From an uncultured Flavobacteriaceae bacterium (GTDB lineage Bacteria; Bacteroidota; Bacteroidia; Flavobacteriales; Flavobacteriaceae): a DNA stretch of 64,000 nucleotides. The notes beneath the pieces were generated by a model. It ran no database searches and was not told the DNA's origin. It saw only the letters and a program-made list of their open reading frames with translations. Shown one piece after another: positions 9,770 to 17,960 of the stretch. Position 1 is the first letter of the stretch, and each line of letters starts with the position of its first letter. The translations under genes and the position numbers were made by a program. The DNA is taken from the NCBI GenBank assembly GCA_947494825.1, contig CANLWN010000002.1, forward strand, positions 1 through 64,000. Direction: 5' to 3'.

Positions 9770-10321
9770 TTACTTTACAATTTCTATTGAAACTGGGGTA
9801 GGATTGGTGATCATGTCGAACACGGGGGAAAATCTCGCCAAGTTCTCCAATTGCTCTACAGAGGCATCGGACTTTACTTTTAGCTTAAACTTGATACCAT
9901 CGAAACCTTTCCTGATTTCTGCATCCAATCCAAGGAAACCGTGAAGGTCAATGCCACCTTCCAAAGAAGATTCCGCACCTTCGATATCAATACCATTGGC
10001 AGCGGCGTGGTAGACCATGGCCCCTGTTAGGCATGAACCCAAGGCATGGAGCACAACTTCGGCAGGTGTAGCTGCTTTGTCCTCTCCCAATAATACATTG
10101 GGGTGGTCACATTCCATGGTAAAGGTTTCCTTTCTGGAGGTGTCCTCTGCACCCACACCGTAAAAGCTTTTTACGCTAGATACACAGTGACCGCCTTCGA
10201 TCCAATTGTTTTTGGTTCTGAATTCAAATTTAGCCAGTTCGGGGTTTCCTTGTACCGCTTCGATAGTTTCTACCAACTGATCTACGTTTACTCCGTTTTT
10301 CATGTTTGCTGTTGTAATCAT
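9770..10321 (-). CDS. OsmC/Ohr-family thiol peroxidase-like protein
   Basis: 183 residues. The OsmC fold detoxifies organic hydroperoxides through two cysteines. Here one sits in GGHCVSSV (about residue 49) and the other in HALGSCLTGAMVYHAA (about residue 100), with the family's TPAEVVLHALGSC helix start intact. The subfamily is the longer YhfA/OsmC-like type rather than classical Ohr, so the substrate is uncertain. A near-consensus sigma-54 promoter (10366-10381) and three upstream repeat sites (10440-10492) precede it, and the gene for a sigma-54 activator lies immediately upstream on the same strand. Regulation by that activator is an inference from position. Confidence 0.9.
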   Translation of the reverse strand: MITTANMKNGVNVDQLVETIEAVQGNPELAKFEFRTKNNWIEGGHCVSSVKSFYGVGAEDTSRKETFTMECDHPNVLLGEDKAATPAEVVLHALGSCLTGAMVYHAAANGIDIEGAESSLEGGIDLHGFLGLDAEIRKGFDGIKFKLKVKSDASVEQLENLARFSPVFDMITNPTPVSIEIVK

Positions 10322-10365
10322 TTTAATTAAATTTATTTGTTAAACATTTTTGTTTCCCTTACCTA

Positions 10366-10381
10366 TGCAGTTGGCGTGCCA
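10366..10381 (-). promoter_or_regulatory. Sigma-54 (-24/-12) promoter of osmC
   Basis: The minus strand reads TGGCAC-GCCAA-CTGCA. The -24 GG and -12 GC are separated by exactly ten bases, as in the TGGCAC-N5-TTGCW consensus; only the first T of the -12 element differs. It predicts a transcription start near 10354, about 33 bases before the osmC ATG. Confidence 0.8.
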
Positions 10382-10439
10382 AACTATTTAACTTATTGAT
10401 TATCAAATTATTACAACGATTATGAGATGATAAAAGATT

Positions 10440-10492
10440 AACGACATTTCGTTTATTTACGATATTTCGTTATCAAAATAATGAGATTTCGT
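10440..10492. promoter_or_regulatory. Triple ATTTCGT upstream repeat, candidate activator sites
   Basis: ATTTCGT occurs at 10446-10452, 10464-10470 and 10486-10492. The first two are completed to dyads, AACGA-CATT-TCGTT (10440-10453) and ACGA-TATT-TCGT (10459-10470), with centres 18 bases apart. They sit about 90-140 bases upstream of the predicted osmC start, where enhancer sites of sigma-54 activators usually lie, between the activator's stop codon and its likely target. Confidence 0.6.
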
Positions 10493-10496
10493 GAAT

Positions 10497-12344
10497 CTAC
10501 ACGGGTCGTACGATGCCCAGGGCCTTAATTTTGGAAGTGAGTGTTGTGGGAGGTAGTTTTAGTAGGGCGGCGGCGCCGTTTTTTCCGGAAATTTTCCATT
10601 GCGTCCTTTTAAGGGCGCGTAGAATATTCTCCCTTTCCAGGGCAACTAGCTGTTCGGCGCTAAGTATTGTTTCACTTGTAGGGTGCTTTCCGACCGTACC
10701 ACTCCCTGCTTCCTTGGGTATTATATCGCTCCATTCTATGGTACCGTTCTGGGAAACGATGACTGCGCGCTCTACAAGGTTCTGAAGCTCGCGGACATTA
10801 CCTGGCCAGTGATAAGAGCGCAGCAAAGCCTTATCTGCCTCGGACAGGGCCACTCTGGGTTTGTTCAGTTTTGATGAAAACTGGTCGATCATTTCCTGGG
10901 CAATCAAACAGAGGTCGTTACCGCGAGCTCTTAAGGCCGGTACTTGGATGGGAAATACATTTAAGCGATAGTAGAGGTCTTCCCGAAACCTGCCCTTTGC
11001 GGAATAATCCAGCAGGTCTCTATGGGTCGCTGCAATGATGCGGACGTCTACCTTAATGGTCTCGGAACTTCCCAAGGGATCAAATTCTCCCTCTTGAATG
11101 ACCCGCAACAGTTTGGGTTGCAGATCCAAGGGCAGTTCTGCGATCTCATCTAAAAAAATGGTGCCCTTTTCTGCCAATAGGAAGCGGCCTTTTCTGCTTG
11201 CGGTAGCTCCTGTAAATGCGCCTTTTTCATGCCCGAACAATTCGCTTTCAATCAAATTGGCGGGAATGGCCCCGCAGTTTATCCGAACCATCGGTTTGTC
11301 ATTTCTATTGCTCGCTTGATGAATGGCCCTGGCCACCAGTTCCTTTCCGGTTCCTGTCTCGCCATTGATCAATACCGTGGCGTCGGTACCGGCCACCTGC
11401 TGTATCTGGTTTAACACCTCCAACATGCTTGGGTCTTCGGCCAAAATACCGTAACTACTGGTAAGCTCCTTGATTTCTTCCTCCAGGTATTGCGTGCGCT
11501 TGGTAAGCAGATTGATTTTGTCCTCGGTCTTTAGGCGTTCTTCAATATTTCGCAATATCAGGGTAAAGAAGATATCCTTTCCGCTGCCATAGCTGCTCAG
11601 GGTTCCCTCGTTCTGGGTCTCCCTGCCTTCGCTGCCGATTACGGTGATCACATCGGGGAGATAATTGTTCTGGGTGTGGGAATTGTCCCGTCGCAATTTC
11701 ACCAGGGATTCAAGCAGTTTGGCGCTCTCTTCGTCGAAAAAAAACAGGACGTTTCGCTGTAGCACATCCTCGTTCTCCAACAAGCGATGCGCCGATGGGT
11801 TGGTCAGTACAATCTTAAATTCGGTATTGAACATGATAATGGCATCCATGGCCCCATTGATCAGTCCGCTCATCTTAGCACTACCAATTTCGATTTCCTG
11901 CTTGGAAGCGGCCAAATGCTCTTGGATGGCATCGAGTTCCCGATGCCTTTTGATCATGACGGACAGGATGCCCTGGGCAAACCCACTGTCAGTAGACATC
12001 AGGTCAATAAAACTATCCCGTTCAATTTTTAGCACTGTGGTCTCCTCCACGGCGGTCACGGAAGCTGATCGGGTCTGGTTATCGATTAGCGCATATTCCC
12101 CGAAGCAATCGCCTGTGCTAAGATGGCCGTACACATGTTTGCTTTCGTGCACCTTCACCCTTCCTTTGAACACAGCGTACATGGCTTCCCCGATTTCGCC
12201 CTTTTGAAAAATGGTGTCGTTCCTTTCAAAGGTCTCCATATAGACCCTTTGGCTCAAATGATCCAAGGAAGAATCGGAAACCTCTGAGAAAAAGGGCACC
12301 TTTGAAAGAAAGGCCGTAACATGATGTGCTTTGGTGTTCCCCAT
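10497..12344 (-). CDS. Sigma-54-dependent activator with N-terminal cyclic-nucleotide-binding domain and PAS domain
   Basis: 615 residues from the ATG at 12344, chosen because AAGGA lies nine bases before it and the CRP-like domain follows directly; in-frame ATGs at 12362 and 12416 are possible. Domains: cNMP-binding barrel at about 15-125 with the phosphate-binding cassette [16 protein letters not shown] (Glu and Arg-Ser-Ala present); PAS-like at about 160-270; AAA+ at about 300-530 with Walker A GETGTGKE (328-335), GAFTGA (375-380) and Walker B TIFLDE (395-400); Fis-type HTH at the C-terminus ([16 protein letters not shown]). The intact GAFTGA loop says it opens sigma-54 promoters. Sensing a cyclic nucleotide is inferred from the cassette. 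Its probable target is osmC just downstream. Confidence 0.92.
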   Translation of the reverse strand: MGNTKAHHVTAFLSKVPFFSEVSDSSLDHLSQRVYMETFERNDTIFQKGEIGEAMYAVFKGRVKVHESKHVYGHLSTGDCFGEYALIDNQTRSASVTAVEETTVLKIERDSFIDLMSTDSGFAQGILSVMIKRHRELDAIQEHLAASKQEIEIGSAKMSGLINGAMDAIIMFNTEFKIVLTNPSAHRLLENEDVLQRNVLFFFDEESAKLLESLVKLRRDNSHTQNNYLPDVITVIGSEGRETQNEGTLSSYGSGKDIFFTLILRNIEERLKTEDKINLLTKRTQYLEEEIKELTSSYGILAEDPSMLEVLNQIQQVAGTDATVLINGETGTGKELVARAIHQASNRNDKPMVRINCGAIPANLIESELFGHEKGAFTGATASRKGRFLLAEKGTIFLDEIAELPLDLQPKLLRVIQEGEFDPLGSSETIKVDVRIIAATHRDLLDYSAKGRFREDLYYRLNVFPIQVPALRARGNDLCLIAQEMIDQFSSKLNKPRVALSEADKALLRSYHWPGNVRELQNLVERAVIVSQNGTIEWSDIIPKEAGSGTVGKHPTSETILSAEQLVALERENILRALKRTQWKISGKNGAAALLKLPPTTLTSKIKALGIVRPV

Positions 12345-12437
12345 GGTGTACTGTCCTTGCATTAAATATAAAGATTTGGAATTTAATACAACGCAGACAC
12401 TGACAAAAGTCGGCACACATATTTTAGGGAAGAACCC

Positions 12438-12917
12438 TTAAATCTCCTCGGCCAACCAGGCCTTCATCATCCAAACGGTTTTTTCCTGCTCTGTGATGAA
12501 ATCGCTCATCATAGCATTGGTACCTTCATCCTGAGCCTCATCCGAGGCATCCAAAATTCGTCTTTCGATAAGCAAAAGCTCCTTTAACGAATCTACTATC
12601 AAGCGAATGGCATCCTCGTCCTTCGTAATATTCTTGCCTATGGGAACTTCCGAATTTTGAATATAGTCTTTGAACGTATGTAATGGAACGCCCCCTAAGG
12701 TAAGGATACGCTCGGCGATCAAATCAACTTTCATATTGGCATCGGTATACAATTCCTCAAACTTAAGATGTAGGTCAAAAAACCGTTTGCCCTTGATGTT
12801 CCAATGGATTCCCCTTAAATTTTGATAATAGCCCTGGAAGTTGGCCAATAAGCTGTTTAAATCATCACTTAACGCTTTCGATTTGTCGGCATTGAGCCCT
12901 ATACTGTTTAATTTCAT
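12438..12917 (-). CDS. dps: Dps-family ferritin-like DNA-protection protein
   Basis: 159 residues, normal for a Dps subunit. The inter-subunit ferroxidase ligands have the family spacing: H38 (RGIHWN), H50 (FFDLH), D65 and E69 (VDLIAER). Dps dodecamers oxidise Fe(II) with hydrogen peroxide and protect DNA. The short N-terminus has only a few lysines, so DNA binding itself is not assured. It is divergent from oxyR across 101 bases, the classical regulator-target arrangement. A short weak hairpin (TTAGGG/CCCTTAA) follows the stop at about 12421-12440. Confidence 0.95.
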   Translation of the reverse strand: MKLNSIGLNADKSKALSDDLNSLLANFQGYYQNLRGIHWNIKGKRFFDLHLKFEELYTDANMKVDLIAERILTLGGVPLHTFKDYIQNSEVPIGKNITKDEDAIRLIVDSLKELLLIERRILDASDEAQDEGTNAMMSDFITEQEKTVWMMKAWLAEEI

Positions 12918-12967
12918 GGTCCTGATTTTAATTCAAGTATAAAATTATAAAATATAAATTCTGATTT

Positions 12968-12986
12968 CTATAAGAATTATTGATAG
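12968..12986. promoter_or_regulatory. CTAT-N11-ATAG dyad in the dps/oxyR intergenic region
   Basis: CTAT (12968-12971) and ATAG (12983-12986) form a dyad. A further CTAT lies at 13011-13014. OxyR sites are built from ATAG/CTAT elements, but the spacing here differs from the enterobacterial ATAGnTnnnAnCTAT pattern, so this is only a candidate. Confidence 0.35.
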
Positions 12987-13018
12987 TTTTTATAATTTTA
13001 TATCCTAAAACTATTTTG

Positions 13019-13960
13019 ATGACGATCACACAATTGCAGTATGTTCTGGCCGTGGCGGAGTATCAGAATTTCACCTTGGCCGCGGAAAAGAGTTTTGTTA
13101 CCCAACCTACCTTGAGCATGCAGGTACAGAAGCTCGAGGACGAACTGGACGTATTGATCTTTGACCGAAGTAAAAAACCCATCTCAATTACGGAGGTGGG
13201 AAAAAAGATTGTGGACCAGGCCAAGAATATCGTGAACGAGGCGGAGCGGATCAAGGATATTGTGGACCAGGAAAAAGGGTTTATCGGAGGCGAATATGTC
13301 TTGGGCATTATCCCTACTGTAATGCCCACCCTGTTGCCCATGTTCCTAAAAACCTTCATCAACAAATATCCCAAAGTAAACCTTATTATCAAGGAACAGA
13401 GTACGGAGAACTTGATCCGCAACATTCAGGACGGTCATTTGGATGCGGGTATAGCGGCGACTCCCTTGGAAATAGAATTTATCAAGGAAAGGCCTTTGTA
13501 CTATGAGCCGTTTGTAGGTTATGTTCCCAAAAGCCATAGATTGGCGCCCTTAAAGAATCTCAGTACGAATGACCTGGAGATTCAGGATGTGCTTCTTTTA
13601 AAGGATGGACATTGTTTCAGGGATGGGGTCATTAATCTATGCAATAACTCCAAAAATTATTCCGATGAGCACTTTCAACTACAAAGTGGAAGCTTCGAAA
13701 CTTTGGTAAACCTATCCAACGAGGGATTGGGCATGACCTTGTTACCCTACCTAAATACCCTGGAACTCGATGATACCAAAAAGAACAACCTAAAATACTT
13801 TGACAAGCCATCACCTGCAAGGGAAGTGAGCCTTATCTATCATAAAAGCGAGCTCAAAATTCAGATTACCGAGGCCCTAAAGGATGTCATTTCCAGTATT
13901 GTGCGTGGGGCCATAGCCTTTCAGGATGTGGAAATCATAAGTCCTTTGAACAAAAGTTGA
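13019..13960 (+). CDS. oxyR: LysR-type hydrogen peroxide sensor OxyR
   Basis: 313 residues from the ATG at 13019, which begins the standard LysR HTH (MTITQLQYVLAVAEYQNF); the longer reading adds a hydrophobic stretch that does not belong. The effector domain holds GHCFRDGVINLC with cysteines at 199 and 208, the same numbers and spacing as the E. coli redox pair that forms the peroxide-sensing disulfide. That motif separates OxyR from other LysR proteins. It is divergent from dps, and probably controls it. Its TGA stop abuts the convergent lipoprotein's stop with no base between. Confidence 0.95.
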   Translation: MTITQLQYVLAVAEYQNFTLAAEKSFVTQPTLSMQVQKLEDELDVLIFDRSKKPISITEVGKKIVDQAKNIVNEAERIKDIVDQEKGFIGGEYVLGIIPTVMPTLLPMFLKTFINKYPKVNLIIKEQSTENLIRNIQDGHLDAGIAATPLEIEFIKERPLYYEPFVGYVPKSHRLAPLKNLSTNDLEIQDVLLLKDGHCFRDGVINLCNNSKNYSDEHFQLQSGSFETLVNLSNEGLGMTLLPYLNTLELDDTKKNNLKYFDKPSPAREVSLIYHKSELKIQITEALKDVISSIVRGAIAFQDVEIISPLNKS

Positions 13961-14368
13961 TCACCTAATCCTGCGGTAGCGCTCGGAACACGATTCAATA
14001 CATCCTACAAACTGTAGTACCAGCTTACCGTCCTCAAAGTTCATATAGTAGACACGGGCTACATTTTCCCCTTGGACACTATAGCGTAAAGTAAGCAGGT
14101 TTTCTTCCACCTCGTATGAACCCGATTTGCCCAGGGATGCGTCATCCGAACTGACAAAGTCAAAGCTCCGATCCGATTCAAAGGTATACCTTGACCCATC
14201 GGATACTTCGGTCCAGTCCACAGGGCTGCCCGGACTTATTCTTGTCGCCTCCAGCTGCCACTCGCCAAGGAGTCCACTTGCACTTAAGGGAAGAGGAGCG
14301 TTGTGCTCCTGCTTGTTATTGGAACACCCTATAAATAAGAGGAGGAACAAAGGAAGGAAGTAACGCAT
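13961..14368 (-). CDS. Small lipocalin-like lipoprotein
   Basis: 135 residues. A lipoprotein signal ends in LLLFIGCSNN (Cys 15). The mature part starts after a short linker with GLLGEWQLEATRI, a lipocalin-like opening strand, and ends with ERYRRIR. The protein at 27411-27857 has the same plan (EGTWELVNRF start, YKRIR end). Two cysteines near the end (GCIESCSERY) may form a disulfide. No function can be assigned. Its stop codon directly touches that of oxyR. Confidence 0.75.
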   Translation of the reverse strand: MRYFLPLFLLLFIGCSNNKQEHNAPLPLSASGLLGEWQLEATRISPGSPVDWTEVSDGSRYTFESDRSFDFVSSDDASLGKSGSYEVEENLLTLRYSVQGENVARVYYMNFEDGKLVLQFVGCIESCSERYRRIR

Positions 14369-14438
14369 GGCAACAGGGATTTTCGTTGTATATGTACAAA
14401 AGAGGAAGAAAGCGAAAGAAGGTTGCTTTGATAAAACT

Positions 14439-14462
14439 AAAAAACCACCTGGAAGGTGGCTT
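14439..14462 (-). terminator. Rho-independent terminator of the small conserved gene
   Basis: On the minus strand AAGCCACCT pairs with AGGTGGTTT (one G-U) around a TCC loop, followed by a run of six T. It lies five bases after the stop of the gene at 14467-14664. Confidence 0.75.
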
Positions 14463-14466
14463 TTCT

Positions 14467-14664
14467 TTATGCTTTTAAATACATTAGACTTTGTTTCAAT
14501 TCTGGCTTATCTGTTGTAAACTGTCTCAGCCAGACTCTAAGTTCCTCGATTTCATGGGGCAATAATCTTGAAATCGCTTTTTTTAATTCTTTACAAAATA
14601 ATTTGGCATCAAAACTAACTTTCCGGAGCACAGTTTTAGTGTACTCGAGCATAGCTCTAGGCAT
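14467..14664 (-). CDS. Small conserved Bacteroidota protein of unknown function
   Basis: 65 residues, basic, predicted mostly helical (MPRAMLEYTKTVLRKVSFD, then KELKKAISRLLPHEIEEL). I recognise the MLEYTKTVLxKVSFDAKLF pattern as a recurrent short hypothetical protein of Bacteroidota, but I know of no assigned function. A clean terminator follows directly, which supports a real transcription unit. It is divergent from the PBP4-like gene. Confidence 0.7.
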   Translation of the reverse strand: MPRAMLEYTKTVLRKVSFDAKLFCKELKKAISRLLPHEIEELRVWLRQFTTDKPELKQSLMYLKA

Positions 14665-14756
14665 ATTTTTATATTATTTAATTAGATTGTTCCGTATAAA
14701 GTTAACAAAAACTGTAAAAATTATTATAGGTGGTTCGTTAAAAATTAAATAATTTC

Positions 14757-16070
14757 ATGTTAATATCCGAAAATAAACCGCATAAATTCATGATATTTTC
14801 TTTACGTCCGTTGGGCTATATTTTTGCTTTAATCTTTTTTTCCATCATTATAATAAGCTGTTCTTCAAGCAAATATGCTGGATTAACAAAGAAAATGGAC
14901 AAAACGCTGGATACCGATCTTTATCAGGGCCACTTTTTGGGTTTTCTACTTTACGATCCTGAAAGTCGGGACACCTTGTACACCATGAACAGTCAAAAGT
15001 ATTTTACCCCCGCCAGCAATACGAAAATATTTACCCTATACACGGCCTTAAAGTTATTGCCCAACACCATCCCTTCCCTGAAGTATCTCCAACGGAACGA
15101 TACCCTTTTTGTTGAAGGCACCGGGGATCCGTCCTTGTTGCATCCTTATTTTAGGGATAGTACCGCACTCACCTTTTTAAGGAATTCCGAGAACATTGCT
15201 TTCTACCCCAATAATTTTTACGAGGAAAAATTTGGCCCTGGCTGGGCATGGGAAGATTATCAGTACAACTACTCTCCTGAGCGAACAGCCCTTCCCCTAT
15301 ATGGTAATGTCACCATGATCTACAAACAGGATTCGCTAAGAATCTCTCCAGACTATTTTGCGGACAAGGTAATCCCCGGTTCCAATGGGCAGCATCGGGA
15401 ACTTGCGGAAAATATTTTTTATTTTAATCCAATACGCCAGGATACCCTGCTTGTACCCTACCTAACCGATCCCTCCTTGACCCAAGAGCTTTTGGAACGC
15501 TTGTTGGGCAAAAGGATTACACTTATAGACCAAATGCCCCAAGGGCCCAAAGAAATATTGTACAGCATCCCTTCCGATTCGCTTTATAGGCGGATGATGC
15601 ACGAAAGTGATAATTTTCTAGCGGAACAGATGTTGCTAATGGCCTCGGTTACGCGTTCCGACTCGCTCAACGGTAAAAAAGTGAGGGAGTATGTCCTTGA
15701 GCATTATTTGAGCGACCTGAAACAGGCCCCAAGATGGGTAGACGGTTCAGGGCTTTCACGATACAATCTATTTACACCCGAATCCATGGTTGCCGTACTC
15801 GACAAAATGTACCGGGAACTGTCCAGGGAACGATTGTTTACGCTATTTCCCAAATGGACCGCATCTAGCGATACCCCAGTTGAAAATGGGCTTGCCATAT
15901 ATGCCAAATCGGGCAGTTTGAGCAACAACTACTGCCTTAGCGGCTATCTGGTCACCGCCACCGGCAGGCCTTTGATCTTTAGTTTTATGAACAACCATTT
16001 CAAGAAACCCACGGCCGAGATAAAGCAGGAAATGGAGTCCCTCTTGCGGCTGATCATCGCTACGCTTTAA
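14757..16070 (+). CDS. dacB: D-alanyl-D-alanine carboxypeptidase/endopeptidase, PBP4 (peptidase S13) type lipoprotein
   Basis: 437 residues, a little short for PBP4. The three penicillin-binding motifs are present: SxxK as SNTK (TPASNTKIFTLY), SxN as SDN (HESDNFLAEQ), and KSG (IYAKSGSLSNNY). A lipobox (IIISC) suggests the protein is anchored in a membrane; the cysteine is residue 35 from this ATG or 24 from the in-frame ATG at 14790, which may be the true start. It trims or cleaves peptidoglycan peptides in the periplasm. Its 3' end overlaps the convergent msrA gene by 11 bases. Confidence 0.9.
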   Translation: MLISENKPHKFMIFSLRPLGYIFALIFFSIIIISCSSSKYAGLTKKMDKTLDTDLYQGHFLGFLLYDPESRDTLYTMNSQKYFTPASNTKIFTLYTALKLLPNTIPSLKYLQRNDTLFVEGTGDPSLLHPYFRDSTALTFLRNSENIAFYPNNFYEEKFGPGWAWEDYQYNYSPERTALPLYGNVTMIYKQDSLRISPDYFADKVIPGSNGQHRELAENIFYFNPIRQDTLLVPYLTDPSLTQELLERLLGKRITLIDQMPQGPKEILYSIPSDSLYRRMMHESDNFLAEQMLLMASVTRSDSLNGKKVREYVLEHYLSDLKQAPRWVDGSGLSRYNLFTPESMVAVLDKMYRELSRERLFTLFPKWTASSDTPVENGLAIYAKSGSLSNNYCLSGYLVTATGRPLIFSFMNNHFKKPTAEIKQEMESLLRLIIATL

Positions 16071-16572
16071 CTCCGGTCTTATTGCGATCCACTTGATCCG
16101 AAAACTGTGCCAAAAGCAGTTTTAGTTTGGGCGCAATATACGTGGTACAAAAAGGTCTTTCCGGATCAGTATAATAATAATTATGGAATGCTTTCTCGGA
16201 GGGGGTGAACTTTTTGAACGGCAGTACACGTGTGACCAATGGCTCTTCAAAGTCCTTTTGTAGTACACCCAATAGGTTTTGGGCGTTTACCGCATCCTTT
16301 TCGGTGAAGGTGTATATCGCAGAGCGATATTTATCTCGCATTCGATGTTCCTTTGTACTATTATGGGTATGCAGATGCACTGCTATAAGGGTTTCCAAGG
16401 CGATGTGCTCCACATCGTAGTCTACGATTACGGCCTCCGAAAATGTGCTGTTGGACCCGTCGGATGCCACAAAGCCCTGTTGTACCCGGACCACACCCCT
16501 CAACGATAGAAAAACCGCTTCCGTACACCAATGACATCCGCCCCCAAAGGCAATTTTTTGAATCCTTTCCAT
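16060..16572 (-). CDS. msrA: Peptide methionine-S-sulfoxide reductase MsrA
   Basis: 170 residues. The active-site motif is GGCHWCTEAVF, with the catalytic Cys in the usual GCFW position (His for Phe) and a nearby second Cys. The later NSTKEHRMRDKYRSAIY matches the MsrA core that binds methionine sulfoxide (YRSAIY). It reduces S-methionine sulfoxide in proteins with thioredoxin; a thioredoxin reductase gene is at 27948-28913. No MsrB domain is fused. Confidence 0.93.
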   Translation of the reverse strand: MERIQKIAFGGGCHWCTEAVFLSLRGVVRVQQGFVASDGSNSTFSEAVIVDYDVEHIALETLIAVHLHTHNSTKEHRMRDKYRSAIYTFTEKDAVNAQNLLGVLQKDFEEPLVTRVLPFKKFTPSEKAFHNYYYTDPERPFCTTYIAPKLKLLLAQFSDQVDRNKTGVKA

Positions 16573-16593
16573 AACCCTTTGGTCGGACCGTCC

Positions 16594-17178
16594 CTATGAA
16601 AATAACGCGTGGATCTCTGCAAACTGCAGCAGCATAATGGTTTTGGCATCCTTGATCTCGCCCGAGGCCATCATCTCCTTGGCCTGTTCAAAAGAATACT
16701 CCAAGACCTCAATGTTCTCGCTTTCGTGAAGGGCACCTCCCCCTTCGCCTACCTTCATGCGGTCCTCATATTCCCCGACGAAAAAAAAGAGGATCTCCGT
16801 TACCGAGCCCGGGGACATATAAGCTTCAAAAACCTTCTTCACCCGGTCTATTTTATAGCCGGTCTCTTCCTCCACTTCTTTTTTTATGCAATCCTCTGGG
16901 TGGTCCCCATCCAGAAGCCCGGCACAGGCCTCTATCATCATTCCGCTGCTATTTCCGTTGACATAGGTGGGCATTCTGAACTGACGGGTCAGTACCACGG
17001 TGCCTTTGGTTTTGTTGTATAAAAGAATAACGGCCCCATTACCCCGATCGTAGGCCTCACGCTCCTGGGTCTCCCATTGGCCATCCTCCTTTCGATAGTC
17101 GAACGTATACTTGTTCAATGTGTACCAATTATCGGACAACAACTTTTTTTGGATGTTCCTTACCTTATTGTTTTTCAC
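16594..17178 (-). CDS. nudK: Nudix hydrolase, GDP-mannose pyrophosphatase (NudK) type
   Basis: 194 residues from a GTG at 17178. The protein follows E. coli NudK closely: [42 protein letters not shown], and the Nudix box [20 protein letters not shown] with EETGY following. GxxExxVxxE-type metal residues are present. NudK hydrolyses GDP-mannose to GMP and mannose-1-phosphate. An upstream ATG at 17283 would add 35 residues containing a hydrophobic stretch absent from the family, so GTG is the better start. Confidence 0.88.
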   Translation of the reverse strand: MKNNKVRNIQKKLLSDNWYTLNKYTFDYRKEDGQWETQEREAYDRGNGAVILLYNKTKGTVVLTRQFRMPTYVNGNSSGMMIEACAGLLDGDHPEDCIKKEVEEETGYKIDRVKKVFEAYMSPGSVTEILFFFVGEYEDRMKVGEGGGALHESENIEVLEYSFEQAKEMMASGEIKDAKTIMLLQFAEIHALFS

Positions 17179-17306
17179 TGTTCTTGGAAGTTTTATACAA
17201 ATTATGGACAATAATAGCCATTCGATCGTGAAATAAAGAAAATGTGAGAACCTTAAAGTACCATTGTGCCTGGAAAGCTTCAATTTTTACGGGATCATGG
17301 TACCTA

Positions 17307-17960
17307 TTAAACGGTCACCGCCTGGTTCAGATACCTCCGGAACGGGAGCATTTCCTTATAGACCTGAACCACTTTTTCCTTAAAATTCTCCTTATAGACC
17401 TCTGCTTCGGAAAAATGATGGATTACTGCAAAGGTTTTTAGGCGCAACAGATCAATGTGGGGGTGGTCATTGGAAAACCCTTTGGGGCTCGTTTTCAATT
17501 TTTCGTCCTCCATCAATCCACCAAATGTATTCCTAAAGGATGTTTTGGCCAGGATTTTTTTAAACTCCTCCCCGTCGTAGTCCAATGCATCGCGGATGCT
17601 CCGCAGGACCTTGGGCTCTGGTCTCCAAAAGCCACCGGCGAGCATGGAGCCCTTGGTGCCAAATTCCAGATAGAAATCCGCACTTCCGGGTGCTTTGTCG
17701 AGCGCTGCTCCAAAATGGTCTTTATAAATGGGTTTATGGGGGTGGAACATCAGATTATTGTTAATCCTATTGATGCCCTTTTTGCCCGTTGTGGGATAAT
17801 AGCCGTCATCGATAGCGGCCAGGGTGGCATCCATGTCATTGAGCCAATGGATCAAATCGGTCCGGACCTGTTGGTACCTTTTCCGATGTGCATCCATCCA
17901 CTCCTTGGAATTGTTACGTTCCAATTCCCGTAGGAAATCGTACAAGCGTTTAAAATCCAT
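17307..17960 (-). CDS. DUF2461 (TIGR02453) family protein
   Basis: 217 residues. It matches the DUF2461 family by RNNSKEWMDAHRKRY near the N-terminus, the RINNNLMFHPHKPIYKDHFG block and FYLEFGTKGSMLAGGFWRPE. The biochemical role of the family is not known to me. The start codon overlaps the stop of the upstream AIM24-like gene by one base (TAATG), so the two are translationally coupled. Confidence 0.88.
   Translation of the reverse strand: MDFKRLYDFLRELERNNSKEWMDAHRKRYQQVRTDLIHWLNDMDATLAAIDDGYYPTTGKKGINRINNNLMFHPHKPIYKDHFGAALDKAPGSADFYLEFGTKGSMLAGGFWRPEPKVLRSIRDALDYDGEEFKKILAKTSFRNTFGGLMEDEKLKTSPKGFSNDHPHIDLLRLKTFAVIHHFSEAEVYKENFKEKVVQVYKEMLPFRRYLNQAVTV

Noticed and set aside
11665-12207. 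Antisense open frame of 180 codons opposite the sigma-54 activator
   Set aside because: The sense strand encodes intact PAS and cNMP domains; the antisense product is Ser-rich and family-less.
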